The notes below the pieces were generated by a model that worked only from the letters and a program-made list of their open reading frames with translations, was not told the origin of the DNA and made no database searches. Below, in pieces: positions 51,913 through 60,346 of a stretch of DNA of 64,000 nt. The stretch's first letter is position 1, and each line of letters opens with the position of its first letter. This DNA comes from Streptococcus hyointestinalis (GTDB lineage Bacteria; Bacillota; Bacilli; Lactobacillales; Streptococcaceae): the NCBI RefSeq assembly GCF_011039275.1, contig NZ_JAAKGB010000001.1:992001-1056000 (forward strand). Reading direction: 5' to 3'. The position numbers were made by a program, and so were the translations under genes.

Positions 51913-52314
51913 ATGAAACGACTACACACTTTGAGATTGTTGCGCTTTGTGACAGGGCAGTTGCCTGTTCTTGCTTTATTTGTCCTGCTGTTGTGCGGAG
52001 GCTTAGCTGGTAGCACGCTTGCTGTGCAGGCGCTCGTTGTTCTTCTGGCGGTAAGCGCAGCTTTTTGCAACTGGTACTTTGCACGGGAGATTAAGCAGGA
52101 GAAAGAGCAAGAGCAAACAACGCCCAACCTCATGCTGACGCAGGTGAGCTATCGCGTTGCCCTAGCGCTTTTAGGTAGCGCTTGTGTCGCACGTGCTTTG
52201 CTCGCCTCTCAAACCTATCAGCAAGTCATCGCTTTTATCTGCGCAGTGATTTGCTTTTTGCTGACAGCTGGGCTCCTTTGGGGCTGTTATATCATCAAAA
52301 AAAGCCAAGGCTAA
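51913..52314 (+). CDS. Putative multi-pass membrane protein, LytTR regulon
   Basis: A 133-residue protein with four predicted membrane helices (about residues 12-35, 38-56, 80-98 and 104-125). ATG 51913 follows GGAGGTGGTGACA; the earlier ATG 51886 would lack a ribosome site. It is 39 nt downstream of the 52-residue protein, under the same promoter, and followed by a terminator. No family is recognised; an immunity or accessory membrane role is inferred from location. Confidence 0.6.
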   Translation: MKRLHTLRLLRFVTGQLPVLALFVLLLCGGLAGSTLAVQALVVLLAVSAAFCNWYFAREIKQEKEQEQTTPNLMLTQVSYRVALALLGSACVARALLASQTYQQVIAFICAVICFLLTAGLLWGCYIIKKSQG

Positions 52315-52322
52315 CATCCTAT

Positions 52323-52347
52323 GACCTCTTTTCAAGAGGTCGTTTTT
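52323..52347 (+). terminator. Terminator after the first LytTR-regulated unit
   Basis: GACCTCTT / AAGAGGTC stem with a TTC loop, then GTTTTT. Confidence 0.85.
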
Positions 52348-52356
52348 AGTTTTGTG

Positions 52357-52424
52357 ACCTTTTAGGACGTATTTGCTACCTTTTAGGAAATAGTATATCC
52401 ATTCACCTTGTCTTGTGCTATACT
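52357..52424 (+). promoter_or_regulatory. LytTR-regulated promoter 2 (BlpR/ComE-type direct repeat)
   Basis: Direct repeats ACCTTTTAGGAC (52357-52368) and ACCTTTTAGGAA (52378-52389) start 21 bp apart, with 29 bp to TGCTATACT (hexamer 52419-52424). The geometry is identical to promoter 1. It drives the immunity/RR/HK operon. Confidence 0.85.
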
Positions 52425-52465
52425 ATAGGTGTTTACAAATGCACTAATGAAAAAGGAGAATGAAC

Positions 52466-52759
52466 ATGAGCGCTAACCAAAAGAAAGAAGAACAATTACT
52501 GAACCTTATCGACACTTGCTTGTCTTCAAGCTTGTCTGAAAAAGAAAAGGTAATCCTACAGCAGGCAAAGACAGAATTGACCAAACCAAACGCTTATCTA
52601 CCTCGTGTGGTAGCCGATTTAGAAGAAACGCTTCGCCCATTAGCCATTAAGCAAGAGCTATCAAATGACGTGAAACCGCTTTACAAACTGATAACCAGCC
52701 ATGAGTTCAAAGACAAAGGGCTAGGTATCGGTCTAGCAAGTATAGGCATGTGGCTATAA
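52466..52759 (+). CDS. Class II bacteriocin immunity-like protein (EntA_Immun type)
   Basis: A 97-residue, soluble, all-helical protein. Length, charge pattern (EEQLLNLIDTCLSS, KEKVILQQAKTEL, LPRVVADLEETLRPL) and C-terminal hydrophobic end fit the four-helix immunity proteins of pediocin-like bacteriocins. These act in the cytoplasm and protect the mannose PTS receptor from pore formation. ATG 52466 has AAAGGAG 7 nt upstream. It is the first gene under LytTR promoter 2. Confidence 0.7.
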   Translation: MSANQKKEEQLLNLIDTCLSSSLSEKEKVILQQAKTELTKPNAYLPRVVADLEETLRPLAIKQELSNDVKPLYKLITSHEFKDKGLGIGLASIGMWL

Positions 52760-52781
52760 AAGCACACATCAAGGAAAGACG

Positions 52782-53111
52782 ATGAAAGCCATTTACAAAG
52801 GAAAAGTGGCGGAGCTTTGGGAGATTGGGAGAACCACACCTCAGCCCGACTGGGTGAAGAAAGCCTTTCAGCAACATCTTATCTGCTGGATGGATGAGCA
52901 TGTCCGTATCCTAATGGCAGGGCTACGCCCATCTGCCACGACAAATCTCAAGATAGGAGCCACAGGAACAGCAGGCGGAGGCTTTGCAGGTTATGGCATG
53001 TATGTCCTAGGCTATCCAGGAGATTACCTCGATGTCACCAATCACAGAGTCATATCAGCTAAGACCTTTCACAAAGATTACAAGCTCATAGATAAAGGAG
53101 ATTGCTTATGA
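52782..53111 (+). CDS. Uncharacterised protein in the Blp-like island
   Basis: A 109-residue protein with no clear signal or membrane helix. Tryptophans cluster in the N-terminal half (AELWEIGR, PDWVKKAFQ, LICWMDEHV), then a Gly-rich segment IGATGTAGGGFAGYGMYVLG, then a polar tail. I recognise no family. The next gene begins within its stop (ATGA), so it belongs to the operon. It could be a novel accessory or immunity factor. Confidence 0.55.
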   Translation: MKAIYKGKVAELWEIGRTTPQPDWVKKAFQQHLICWMDEHVRILMAGLRPSATTNLKIGATGTAGGGFAGYGMYVLGYPGDYLDVTNHRVISAKTFHKDYKLIDKGDCL

Positions 53112-53329
53112 ATCCTATATTAGCGACTGTTTTGACTGCCAATATGCTGTTTATGATTTATGACATGATACGAAAAAGACAGTCAAACCGATACGCTTGG
53201 TTTGTGATTGTTGTGTCTTTCGCGTATTTTGTATTTCATATCGGAGGGTTTCTCATATTTGTCGTCGTTTATTCTTTATTCTTTTACAGCAAGCAAAATG
53301 GAGATATGAAAAAGGAGAGTGACGCATGA
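53108..53329 (+). CDS. Small two-helix membrane protein in the Blp-like island
   Basis: A 73-residue protein with hydrophobic segments at ~3-18 and ~30-62 separated by a basic patch (RKRQSNR). ATG 53108 follows AAAGGAGATTGCTT and overlaps the previous stop. Such small membrane proteins are common among bacteriocin immunity genes of blp loci, but no family is assigned here. Confidence 0.6.
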   Translation: MNPILATVLTANMLFMIYDMIRKRQSNRYAWFVIVVSFAYFVFHIGGFLIFVVVYSLFFYSKQNGDMKKESDA

Positions 53330-53544
53330 TAATGATGATTATAACAACTATTTTCGTCCTAGCGGCGCTACTTTATATGCTCTACCAAGTCATCACAAAA
53401 AGAAACATCAAAACGCTACTCAAGGTTCTATGGATTGTAGCCATGTCGCTCGTCTTTTTAAACCGCTACAGCTATCCTTTCTTGATTGTAGTAGCTATCT
53501 TGACACCTGTCTTTTTTATGGAAAAGCACGTTATCGAGGAGTAG
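53326..53544 (+). CDS. Small membrane protein in the Blp-like island
   Basis: A 72-residue protein with two or three hydrophobic stretches (ITTIFVLAALLYMLYQV, VLWIVAMSLVFL, PFLIVVAILTPVFFM). Its ATG overlaps the preceding stop as ATGA. It resembles its upstream neighbour in size and topology, and the two may act as a pair. No family is recognised. Confidence 0.6.
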   Translation: MIMMIITTIFVLAALLYMLYQVITKRNIKTLLKVLWIVAMSLVFLNRYSYPFLIVVAILTPVFFMEKHVIEE

Positions 53545-53554
53545 GAGAAGTGAG

Positions 53555-53872
53555 ATGATGGAAAAAGAAAAGGTAGTACACGATTTAGATAAGCTGTTGT
53601 TAGAGGTCAGTGTAGAAGCTGACTCCGAGCTTTATCAGCTTCTTTTTACAGGACGGCAAAACCTAGCAGCAACACAGAAAAAGAGCGACCTAGTGATGGC
53701 GCAAGCAGAGTTAAGTGAGCGTCTCGCATACTATCTCATGACGCACCAGTACCAAGCACCCCAAAGTGTCATTGCCTTTGGCTACCAGTTAGCAGGAGCG
53801 CCACACAAGTGGCAGGGAGTGCTCCAGACACTGCAAATGCTTGCTTTATCCTTACTAGGAATAGGAAAATGA
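53555..53872 (+). CDS. Putative bacteriocin immunity protein, helical bundle
   Basis: A 104-105-residue soluble helical protein (EKVVHDLDKLLLEV, KKSDLVMAQAELSERL, SVIAFGYQLAG) of a size similar to the immunity-like protein at 52466. The similarity is in length and helix pattern rather than clear sequence identity. It starts at ATG 53555 or 53558 after AGGAG. It may give protection against a second bacteriocin. Confidence 0.5.
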   Translation: MMEKEKVVHDLDKLLLEVSVEADSELYQLLFTGRQNLAATQKKSDLVMAQAELSERLAYYLMTHQYQAPQSVIAFGYQLAGAPHKWQGVLQTLQMLALSLLGIGK

Positions 53873-53880
53873 GGTGTGCT

Positions 53881-54153
53881 ATGATAGACACGATTTTAAG
53901 CTATTTTTTTAATCTCAAGTCAGAAAGACTAGACAAGCTGTTTCTAGTCATCACGTCCTTAGCTGACGATAGAAAGATGGGAGACATAACAGCAGTGACG
54001 CTTACTGCCATGATTGTGCTTAGTTTTTTGACTTACTATCTGTTGGCATTGATTTGCCTCTTTGTAGGCTGTACGTATATACTAGTTATCAGCCTCTTTA
54101 AATGGTATTTTACCCTACGAGAAAGCTATCGAGAAAAGCACGAAAAAGGATGA
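53881..54153 (+). CDS. Two-helix membrane protein before the response regulator
   Basis: A 90-residue protein. A soluble N-terminus (residues 1-38) is followed by about two membrane helices (VTLTAMIVLSFLTYYLLALI and VGCTYILVISLFKWYF) and a charged tail. ATG 53881 is preceded by GAGGTG. It lies 12 nt before the response-regulator gene, in the same operon. Unassigned. Confidence 0.55.
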   Translation: MIDTILSYFFNLKSERLDKLFLVITSLADDRKMGDITAVTLTAMIVLSFLTYYLLALICLFVGCTYILVISLFKWYFTLRESYREKHEKG

Positions 54154-54165
54154 AAAGGAGATTTT

Positions 54166-54924
54166 ATGTATCCAATTTATATTTTAGAAGATGATGTCAT
54201 CCAACAAAATCGTCTCAAAGAAGCGATTAACCGCTATGCTGTCAACCAGCAGTGGGGAGATTATCAGTGTGAGGTATTTGACGATGGTCAGGAGCTTTTG
54301 ACATCCTTTGAGAAAAATGATGAAAAAGCACTTTTCTTCCTAGATTTGGAGATTAAAGGTGTTAAGCGACTAGGGCTAGAGGTCGCCAAGGTTATCTATA
54401 AGACCTCGCCTTTCTCTCTTATCGTTTTTGTCTCGACACACTCAGAGTATATGCCCTATACCTATAAGTCGATGGTTCGGGCAATGGACTTTATCATCAA
54501 GGACGAGTCTGAGGAGGAGTATAACGACCGTGTCGCTAGTTGCCTAGACTATGTTTCAGAGTTGGATAAGCAAGACGTTGAGAAAGAAACCTTTCTCTTT
54601 AGAAATAGTGAAGGTTCAGATATCTTTTTGAAGTTTGATGAGATTTTCTTTGTTGAGACCGACCCTCGGCACTCTCATAAGCTGATTCTTTATTCGCTTC
54701 ATTCTCGTATTGAGTTTCGTGCGCCCTTGTCAGAGGTGCTAAAAAGCGAGCCACGCTTCTTTAAATGTCATCGCTCCTTTCTCATCAACCCTAAAAACGT
54801 CACTCTAATCAATCGACGTGAAAAACTAATCTATTTTAGGGATGGGCTAAGTTGCCCTATCTCACGACGTAACATCAAACCTCTTACCCAGTTGATAGAG
54901 GGAGGAGAGTTGCGTGTTATTTAA
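54166..54924 (+). CDS. LytTR-family response regulator (BlpR/ComE-like)
   Basis: A 252-residue regulator. The receiver has the acidic pair in YILEDDVIQQ, the phospho-acceptor Asp in FFLDLEIKG (~residue 60) and the conserved Lys in FIIKDES. The LytTR DNA-binding domain covers ~145-250 (IFFVETDPRHSHKLIL, FFKCHRSFLINPKNV). This architecture reads peptide-pheromone signals in Blp, Com and Sil systems. Direct repeats at 51608 and 52357 are its probable targets, implying autoregulation because it lies in the promoter 2 operon. The kinase gene overlaps its end by 11 nt. Confidence 0.92.
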   Translation: MYPIYILEDDVIQQNRLKEAINRYAVNQQWGDYQCEVFDDGQELLTSFEKNDEKALFFLDLEIKGVKRLGLEVAKVIYKTSPFSLIVFVSTHSEYMPYTYKSMVRAMDFIIKDESEEEYNDRVASCLDYVSELDKQDVEKETFLFRNSEGSDIFLKFDEIFFVETDPRHSHKLILYSLHSRIEFRAPLSEVLKSEPRFFKCHRSFLINPKNVTLINRREKLIYFRDGLSCPISRRNIKPLTQLIEGGELRVI

Positions 54925-56230
54925 CTACTGGATACAAATTCTCTTTATCTTTCCTTTCATACTGTTAGTCTATCATCAAGTTAGCAATATCTCACTTAAA
55001 TGGTATGAGTATCTTGTTATCGTGAGTGCTTTCATTTTGACAGATGTGCTAGGATTTTACTTTATCTTTTTAGAATTTGCTGTACTGATTCTTTTTTCTT
55101 ACATAAAAGATAAGTCAAAACCAACGGCTTTGCATTTATTTTATGGTCTTTATCCTTGGGTCATTGAGGGGCTACTAAGAAGATTTGTTTTTTTCTATAT
55201 TTTCCCAATATTCCATGCTACTGATTCTAGATTATTTGTTGAAAATGGCTTAGTTCCTTTTATCACAGAGTTATTTGTGTACCTAATTTATTTTGTATCG
55301 ACTTATCGATTACGATTTGACTTCAATGTTTTAGTTGATCTAGTCAGTACTCAGACTTTGCGTATAAGACTATTTGCTATTGATATTGGGATGCTCGTTT
55401 ATTTTATTGCTATGGAGTTCTTTTCTGGAGCTGAATATTACGGTCATGTAGATACGCTTCTCATTCGTCAGCTACTTACGATTGTTTACTTTATTGTCTT
55501 TATCGGATCTCTGCTTTATCTGAATTCTGCCTACAAAAAACACCTTGAGGAGGAATTGGTCAAGGTTCGTTTGTCTGAATTGGACACTCTGGTGACTTAC
55601 ACCAAGCAAATCGAGGAACTCTATGCGGACATCAGAGCATTTCGTCACGATTATGCCAACGTTCTAACGACCATAAATGAAGGAATCATCCACAATGATA
55701 TGGACATTATCAAAAAGGTCTATCAAAGTGTGTTAAAAGAATCTAGTGACATACTAGAGTCCTCTAAGTATGACTTTGAAGGGTTGGCTTACATCACAGA
55801 TGACGCTCTGAAAAGTTTAATTGCCACAAAAATCTTTGACGCTAAGAAACGAGGCATAGACGTTCAGCTTGATATCCCCGATAAAGTAGATAAGCCTGAC
55901 AACATGGCTTTACTTGATGTTATCAGGCTCATTTCAATATTGATAGACAATGCCGTTGAAGCAGCTCTCAGGGCAGAGCACCCTCAGATAATGCTGAATA
56001 TTCATGAGGACAAAGATGACTATACTATTGTCATTAGCAATAGTACCAAGGAGGAGAGGACACCCATAGCCTACCTCAGCGGTAATGGCTATACCAGCAA
56101 GAAATCTGGAGAGCACGGTATTGGTCTAGTGACGATTAAACGCTTCAAGGACAAGTATCCTCAGCTAAGTGTCGAAGCGACTAGTGACCAGTACAGGGTG
56201 ACGCAGATAGTAGCAGTGAAAAAGCAGTAA
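54914..56230 (+). CDS. Peptide-pheromone histidine kinase (BlpH/ComD-like)
   Basis: A 438-residue kinase of the HPK10 group. About six to seven helices (1-215) form the pheromone sensor. The phospho-acceptor His is in AFRHDYANVLTTINEG (~residue 247), the N-box in ILIDNAVEAALRAEH, and the G-box in SGEHGIGLVTIKRF. GTG 54914, inside the regulator's end, is preceded by GGAGGAG. The cognate pheromone gene is not in this window. Confidence 0.9.
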   Translation: MLFNYWIQILFIFPFILLVYHQVSNISLKWYEYLVIVSAFILTDVLGFYFIFLEFAVLILFSYIKDKSKPTALHLFYGLYPWVIEGLLRRFVFFYIFPIFHATDSRLFVENGLVPFITELFVYLIYFVSTYRLRFDFNVLVDLVSTQTLRIRLFAIDIGMLVYFIAMEFFSGAEYYGHVDTLLIRQLLTIVYFIVFIGSLLYLNSAYKKHLEEELVKVRLSELDTLVTYTKQIEELYADIRAFRHDYANVLTTINEGIIHNDMDIIKKVYQSVLKESSDILESSKYDFEGLAYITDDALKSLIATKIFDAKKRGIDVQLDIPDKVDKPDNMALLDVIRLISILIDNAVEAALRAEHPQIMLNIHEDKDDYTIVISNSTKEERTPIAYLSGNGYTSKKSGEHGIGLVTIKRFKDKYPQLSVEATSDQYRVTQIVAVKKQ

Positions 56231-56270
56231 GCTCTTTTTACTATTTGCCCTCTCGGCTACAAATATATGG

Positions 56271-56276
56271 TATAAT
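56271..56276 (+). promoter_or_regulatory. Extended -10 of the L,D-transpeptidase gene
   Basis: TGgTATAAT (hexamer 56271-56276), 42 nt before the ATG. Confidence 0.5.
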
Positions 56277-56317
56277 AGCCATGTCAACGGACTTGTGTAA
56301 AGGAGTATGTTCATACG

Positions 56318-56917
56318 ATGAGAAAGAAACTACCCAATTCTCTTATAGCTTTGTTTTGTTTCCTGTTTGCAGGAGTACTTATTTACGTCGTGTATCATAG
56401 CTCGACGAAGCAAACGATGAGTCAAGCAGTTACAGTCAAAAGCAGTCACAAGAAAAGTGCCACCAGCACTAGCAGTACAGCAAGCTCTAGCACTTCTACT
56501 GAGCCAAGCAAGCACTATCCCGACTTATCTCAGTACCAAAACTTATCTGTCCACGTGTCTCTCAAAAAGCAGCAGATGAGCATTTTATCGGATAATCAGC
56601 CGATTTTTACAACGACTGTATCGACTGGCGCAGCTGATAGTCCGACACCAACGGGCAACTTTGTCATTGAAGCAGAGCGTGGTGATTTTTTCTATAACGC
56701 CTCGTCTGGCGAGGGCGCTTATTACTGGGTTTCTTTCAAAGATCACGGCATTTACCTCTTTCACAGTGTCCCTACCGACCAGTATGGCAATGAAATCCCC
56801 GAAGAAGCTGCAAAACTCGGCACCCCAAGCTCGCACGGCTGTGTGCGCATGTCAAGAACAGACGCCAAATGGTTTTACCAAAACATCCCAGAAGGCACCA
56901 GCGTCACCATACAATGA
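56318..56917 (+). CDS. L,D-transpeptidase (YkuD family), membrane-anchored
   Basis: A 199-residue protein. An N-terminal membrane helix (ALFCFLFAGVLIYVVYHSS) and a Ser/Thr linker (~45-66) precede the YkuD domain. The catalytic motif is SSHGCVRMS with cysteine at ~175. The domain makes 3-3 cross-links or attaches proteins to peptidoglycan in other bacteria; in streptococci its role is unclear. ATG 56318 follows AAAGGAG at a longer than usual distance. Confidence 0.88.
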   Translation: MRKKLPNSLIALFCFLFAGVLIYVVYHSSTKQTMSQAVTVKSSHKKSATSTSSTASSSTSTEPSKHYPDLSQYQNLSVHVSLKKQQMSILSDNQPIFTTTVSTGAADSPTPTGNFVIEAERGDFFYNASSGEGAYYWVSFKDHGIYLFHSVPTDQYGNEIPEEAAKLGTPSSHGCVRMSRTDAKWFYQNIPEGTSVTIQ

Positions 56918-57089
56918 GATTAAAAAAAAGAGTGAGAAAACCGCTTCTCGCTCTTTTATTTCGCTACTAAGGCACTTTTTTTAGATGAAAATATGATATA
57001 ATGCAATAGAGACAATGAGTATTTTGGCAAAAAGTAAAGAATTTAAAAATAAGGGCTGAACCCCCTTGATATGAAAGGATTTAGAAAAT

Positions 57090-57941
57090 ATGGCGACTAT
57101 TCAATGGTTTCCAGGGCACATGTCCAAGGCTCGTAGGCAGGTGCAGGAAAATATTAAGTTTGTAGATTTTGTGACGATTTTGGTGGATGCGAGGTTGCCT
57201 TTATCCAGTCAAAATCCCATGCTGACAAAGATTGTAGGTGACAAGCCTAAGCTTTTGATTTTAAATAAAGCCGCCCTTGCTGATCCCCAGTTGACCAAAG
57301 AGTGGCAGCAGCATTTTGAAAAGCAGGGCATTAAAACGCTTGCTCTCAATGCTAAGGAACAGTCCACTGTCAAAAAGGTGACCGAGGCGGCGAAGCAGCT
57401 CATGAGCGAAAAGATTGAAAAGCTCAGAGAGCGTGGCATTCAAAAAGAAACGCTGCGCACTATGATTATCGGCATTCCAAATGCTGGAAAATCCACTCTC
57501 ATGAACCGCCTAGCGGGCAAGAAAATTGCTGTTGTCGGCAATAAACCAGGCGTTACCAAGGGACAGCAGTGGCTCAAGTCCAACAAAGACTTAGAAATCT
57601 TGGACACACCTGGGATTCTTTGGCCCAAGTTTGAGGATCAAATGGTAGGGCTCAAGCTGGCACTGACAGGCGCCATCAAGGATAATTTGCTGCCTATGGA
57701 TGAGGTGACGATTTTTGGGCTAGATTATTTCAAGCAGCATTATCCAGAAAGGCTTGTGGAGCGTTTTAAGGGGATTGACCTCTCTGAGCCTGCGCCTGAG
57801 ATGATTATGGAACTTACCCAGAAACTTGGTTTTCGTGAGGATTACGACCGCTTTTATGCGCTTTTTGTCAAGGAAGTGCGTGACGGCAAGCTAGGACGCT
57901 ACACTCTTGACACGCTAGGAGATACAGATGGCGACCATTAA
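57090..57941 (+). CDS. rbgA: Ribosome biogenesis GTPase YlqF/RbgA
   Basis: A 283-residue circularly permuted GTPase needed for late 50S assembly. Motif order is G4 (LNKAALAD), G1 ([14 protein letters not shown], ~128-141) then G3 (DTPGI), as expected for permutation. The N-terminal [15 protein letters not shown] is diagnostic. It overlaps rnhB by 14 nt, a conserved arrangement in Firmicutes. Confidence 0.95.
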   Translation: MATIQWFPGHMSKARRQVQENIKFVDFVTILVDARLPLSSQNPMLTKIVGDKPKLLILNKAALADPQLTKEWQQHFEKQGIKTLALNAKEQSTVKKVTEAAKQLMSEKIEKLRERGIQKETLRTMIIGIPNAGKSTLMNRLAGKKIAVVGNKPGVTKGQQWLKSNKDLEILDTPGILWPKFEDQMVGLKLALTGAIKDNLLPMDEVTIFGLDYFKQHYPERLVERFKGIDLSEPAPEMIMELTQKLGFREDYDRFYALFVKEVRDGKLGRYTLDTLGDTDGDH

Positions 57942-58704
57942 GGAGATAAAGGAGCAGTTGCTTGCTATCACGAGTCTTGATGACCCTAGGTGGAGAGAGT
58001 ATCTGGAAGATAGCCGAGCAGGTGTGCAGACCGCTATCAAGCAACGGCAAAAAGCCATTCAAAAAATGCTCTTGGAGGAAGAGCGCCTAGAGCAGATGTT
58101 GCGCTACGAAAAAGCTCTCTATAAAGAGGGCAAATCCTTGATAGCAGGCATTGACGAGGTAGGAAGGGGGCCGCTTGCGGGGCCCGTTGTTGCAGCAGCA
58201 GTGGTATTGCCCGAGAATTGCAAGATAGCTGAGCTCAATGACTCCAAAAAAATCCCAAAGCATAAGCACCAAGCCATTTACCAAGCCATCTGTGACAAGG
58301 CTCTTGCTATCGGTATTGGTATCAAGGACAATACTGTCATTGATAGGGTCAATATCTACGAGGCGACGAAACTGGCGATGCAGGAGGCAATTGAGCAGCT
58401 GGAGCTAGTGCCTGATCATCTCTTGATTGATGCTATGACCTTAGATAACGGACTAGAGCAAACCTCTATCATCAAAGGAGACGCCAATTCTATGTCCATT
58501 GCAGCAGCGTCTGTTGTTGCCAAGGTAACACGGGACAAGATGATGACTGACTTTGACGAGCGCTATCCAGGCTACGACTTTGCTCACAATGCTGGCTACG
58601 GCACCAAACAGCACTTGATAGGCTTAAAACAGCAAGGTATCACGCCCATTCATCGCAAAACCTTTGAGCCTATCAAATCCATGCTGAGAGAGGAGAACAT
58701 GTGA
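57928..58704 (+). CDS. rnhB: Ribonuclease HII
   Basis: A 258-residue enzyme removing ribonucleotides and RNA from RNA/DNA hybrids. The active-site motif is [17 protein letters not shown] (Asp, Glu ~residues 75-76), with further acidic residues in LLIDAMTLD. The N-terminal ~65-residue extension is normal for Gram-positive RNase HII. It begins inside the end of rbgA and overlaps the next gene by ATG/TGA. Confidence 0.94.
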   Translation: MATIKEIKEQLLAITSLDDPRWREYLEDSRAGVQTAIKQRQKAIQKMLLEEERLEQMLRYEKALYKEGKSLIAGIDEVGRGPLAGPVVAAAVVLPENCKIAELNDSKKIPKHKHQAIYQAICDKALAIGIGIKDNTVIDRVNIYEATKLAMQEAIEQLELVPDHLLIDAMTLDNGLEQTSIIKGDANSMSIAAASVVAKVTRDKMMTDFDERYPGYDFAHNAGYGTKQHLIGLKQQGITPIHRKTFEPIKSMLREENM

Positions 58705-59705
58705 TTATCTTTGCTATCACGCTGCTTATCTTTTTAATCAGCTACCGCATAGAACGGCGCAATCTCTGGATAGGTGTGGCTTTTATCGGACTCTTATTTG
58801 GGCTGTTGGCTCTTGTCTGGTCGTCCTTTTCCTTCCAAGATTACCCGATACTGTACATGATTATCGGTTTTCTCTTTCTTGTAGCCTTTGTCCTTCTCTC
58901 TGTGGGACCGTTGATTTTTATCGTGGTTTGTCTCTACAATGGCAGTCGCCTTCTTCAGCGTGAGGGCACCAAGCTGACCAACTTTCTATCATTTGGCTTA
59001 GGGCTTGGTATTTTGACTTATCTCTTTATCCTGCCTGTCGTTATCGCAAGCTTTAGAACACCGACGCTCTTTTACATCCTCTATGTCTACATCGGTGGGA
59101 TACTGACCTATCTCTTTCTCATCATCGCACTCTATACCTTGGCAAGTTTTCTAAATGCCATCAATCTTGGTAAACGCAAGCTCGACTACATCGTGGTGCT
59201 GGGTGCCGGTTTGATGGGAGAAGAAGTCACACCGCTTCTTGCCAGTCGTCTAAACAAGGGGATTGCTCTTTTAAAAAAACATCCTAATAGTCAGCTCATC
59301 GTCTCAGGCGGGCAAGGTGCAGATGAGGTCGTCTCTGAAGCGCAAGCCATGGCAAACTATGCTATGAGCCAAGGTGTCCCTCAAGAATCCATCATCCTAG
59401 AAAACCGCTCTAGAAATCCCTATGAAAATATCGCTTTTTCCCATGAACTGATGCGAGAAAATAGCAGCTTTGCTCTTGTGACCAATTATTACCATGTCTT
59501 TCGAGCTCTGCTATTAGCCAAAGGTCAAGGTATCAAATGTATCGGCTACGGCGCTAAAACCAAGTTTTATTTCAGCCTAAACGCTTTTATTCGAGAGTTT
59601 ATCGGCTATATGGTGATGACTAAGAAGCGCCACATCATCCTTATCAGCCTCTACACTATCCTCTATATCAGCCTTTTCATCATCGAAAGGCTAGTAAGCC
59701 ACTAA
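58701..59705 (+). CDS. YdcF/ElyC-like (DUF218) membrane protein
   Basis: A 334-residue protein. Five N-terminal helices (1-150) are followed by a DUF218 domain with [16 protein letters not shown] and [21 protein letters not shown], and a final helix. DUF218 proteins such as ElyC and SanA act at the envelope and influence lipid-carrier metabolism or barrier function. GTG at 58701 overlaps the rnhB stop. Confidence 0.85.
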   Translation: MIIFAITLLIFLISYRIERRNLWIGVAFIGLLFGLLALVWSSFSFQDYPILYMIIGFLFLVAFVLLSVGPLIFIVVCLYNGSRLLQREGTKLTNFLSFGLGLGILTYLFILPVVIASFRTPTLFYILYVYIGGILTYLFLIIALYTLASFLNAINLGKRKLDYIVVLGAGLMGEEVTPLLASRLNKGIALLKKHPNSQLIVSGGQGADEVVSEAQAMANYAMSQGVPQESIILENRSRNPYENIAFSHELMRENSSFALVTNYYHVFRALLLAKGQGIKCIGYGAKTKFYFSLNAFIREFIGYMVMTKKRHIILISLYTILYISLFIIERLVSH

Positions 59706-59716
59706 AGGAGAATCTT

Positions 59717-60283
59717 ATGACACAAACCGAACGTAACAAAATGCTAGCAGGAAAACTCTATGACGCTAGCGACAAAGAACTCAAAAATCAACGCCTCGAA
59801 GCAAGAAGAAAACTCATGGCATTTAACGCCGAGCAGGACGAGAAGAAGCGCTCAAGCATGCTAAAGGATTGGTTTGGCACAACTGGCGAGCACATCTTTA
59901 TGGAGCCTGGCTTTGTCTGCGATTATGGCAATAACATCCATGTCGGAGAGAATTTTTATGCCAATTTTAACCAGACATTCTTGGATGTCTGTGAGATTAG
60001 GATTGGCGATAACGCTATGATTGGACCTAACTGCCAATTACTCACTCCGCTTCACCCACTGGACGCCAAGGAACGCATTGCAGGATTAGAATACGGCAAG
60101 CCTATCACTATCGGAGACAACGTCTGGCTGGCAAGTGGCGTGACTATTCTTCCTGGTGTGACGCTAGGCGATAACGTCGTTGTCGGCGCTGGCAGTGTCG
60201 TCACCAAATCCTTCGGCGCCAATGTCGTCCTAGCAGGAAATCCTGCCCGTATCATCAAACAGTTGGATTTACCAAAAGTGTGA
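59717..60283 (+). CDS. Sugar O-acetyltransferase (maltose/galactoside acetyltransferase type)
   Basis: A 188-residue left-handed beta-helix acetyltransferase. The N-terminal Mac domain (NKMLAGKLYDASDKEL) and hexapeptide repeats (GDNAMIGPNCQLLTPLHPLD, GDNVWLASGVTILPGVTLG) are clear; the catalytic His is in PLHPLD. It acetylates maltose, glucose or galactosides with acetyl-CoA. AAAGGAG precedes the ATG. Confidence 0.9.
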   Translation: MTQTERNKMLAGKLYDASDKELKNQRLEARRKLMAFNAEQDEKKRSSMLKDWFGTTGEHIFMEPGFVCDYGNNIHVGENFYANFNQTFLDVCEIRIGDNAMIGPNCQLLTPLHPLDAKERIAGLEYGKPITIGDNVWLASGVTILPGVTLGDNVVVGAGSVVTKSFGANVVLAGNPARIIKQLDLPKV

Positions 60284-60319
60284 GCTAATAGCTTGCACTT
60301 TTTCACTTTCACACCAAAA

Positions 60320-60327
60320 TACGAATA
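60320..60327 (+). promoter_or_regulatory. CIN (com) box for SigX/ComX upstream of dprA
   Basis: TACGAATA is an exact match to the streptococcal alternative-sigma box. It lies 19 nt before the dprA ATG, a usual distance. Confidence 0.85.
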
Positions 60328-60346
60328 AACAGGTGGAGGTAATCAC

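Noticed and set aside
51715..52314. Bacteriocin precursor behind LytTR promoter 1
   Set aside because: Neither small protein has a double-glycine leader or a cleavable bacteriocin-like C-terminus; both look like membrane proteins.
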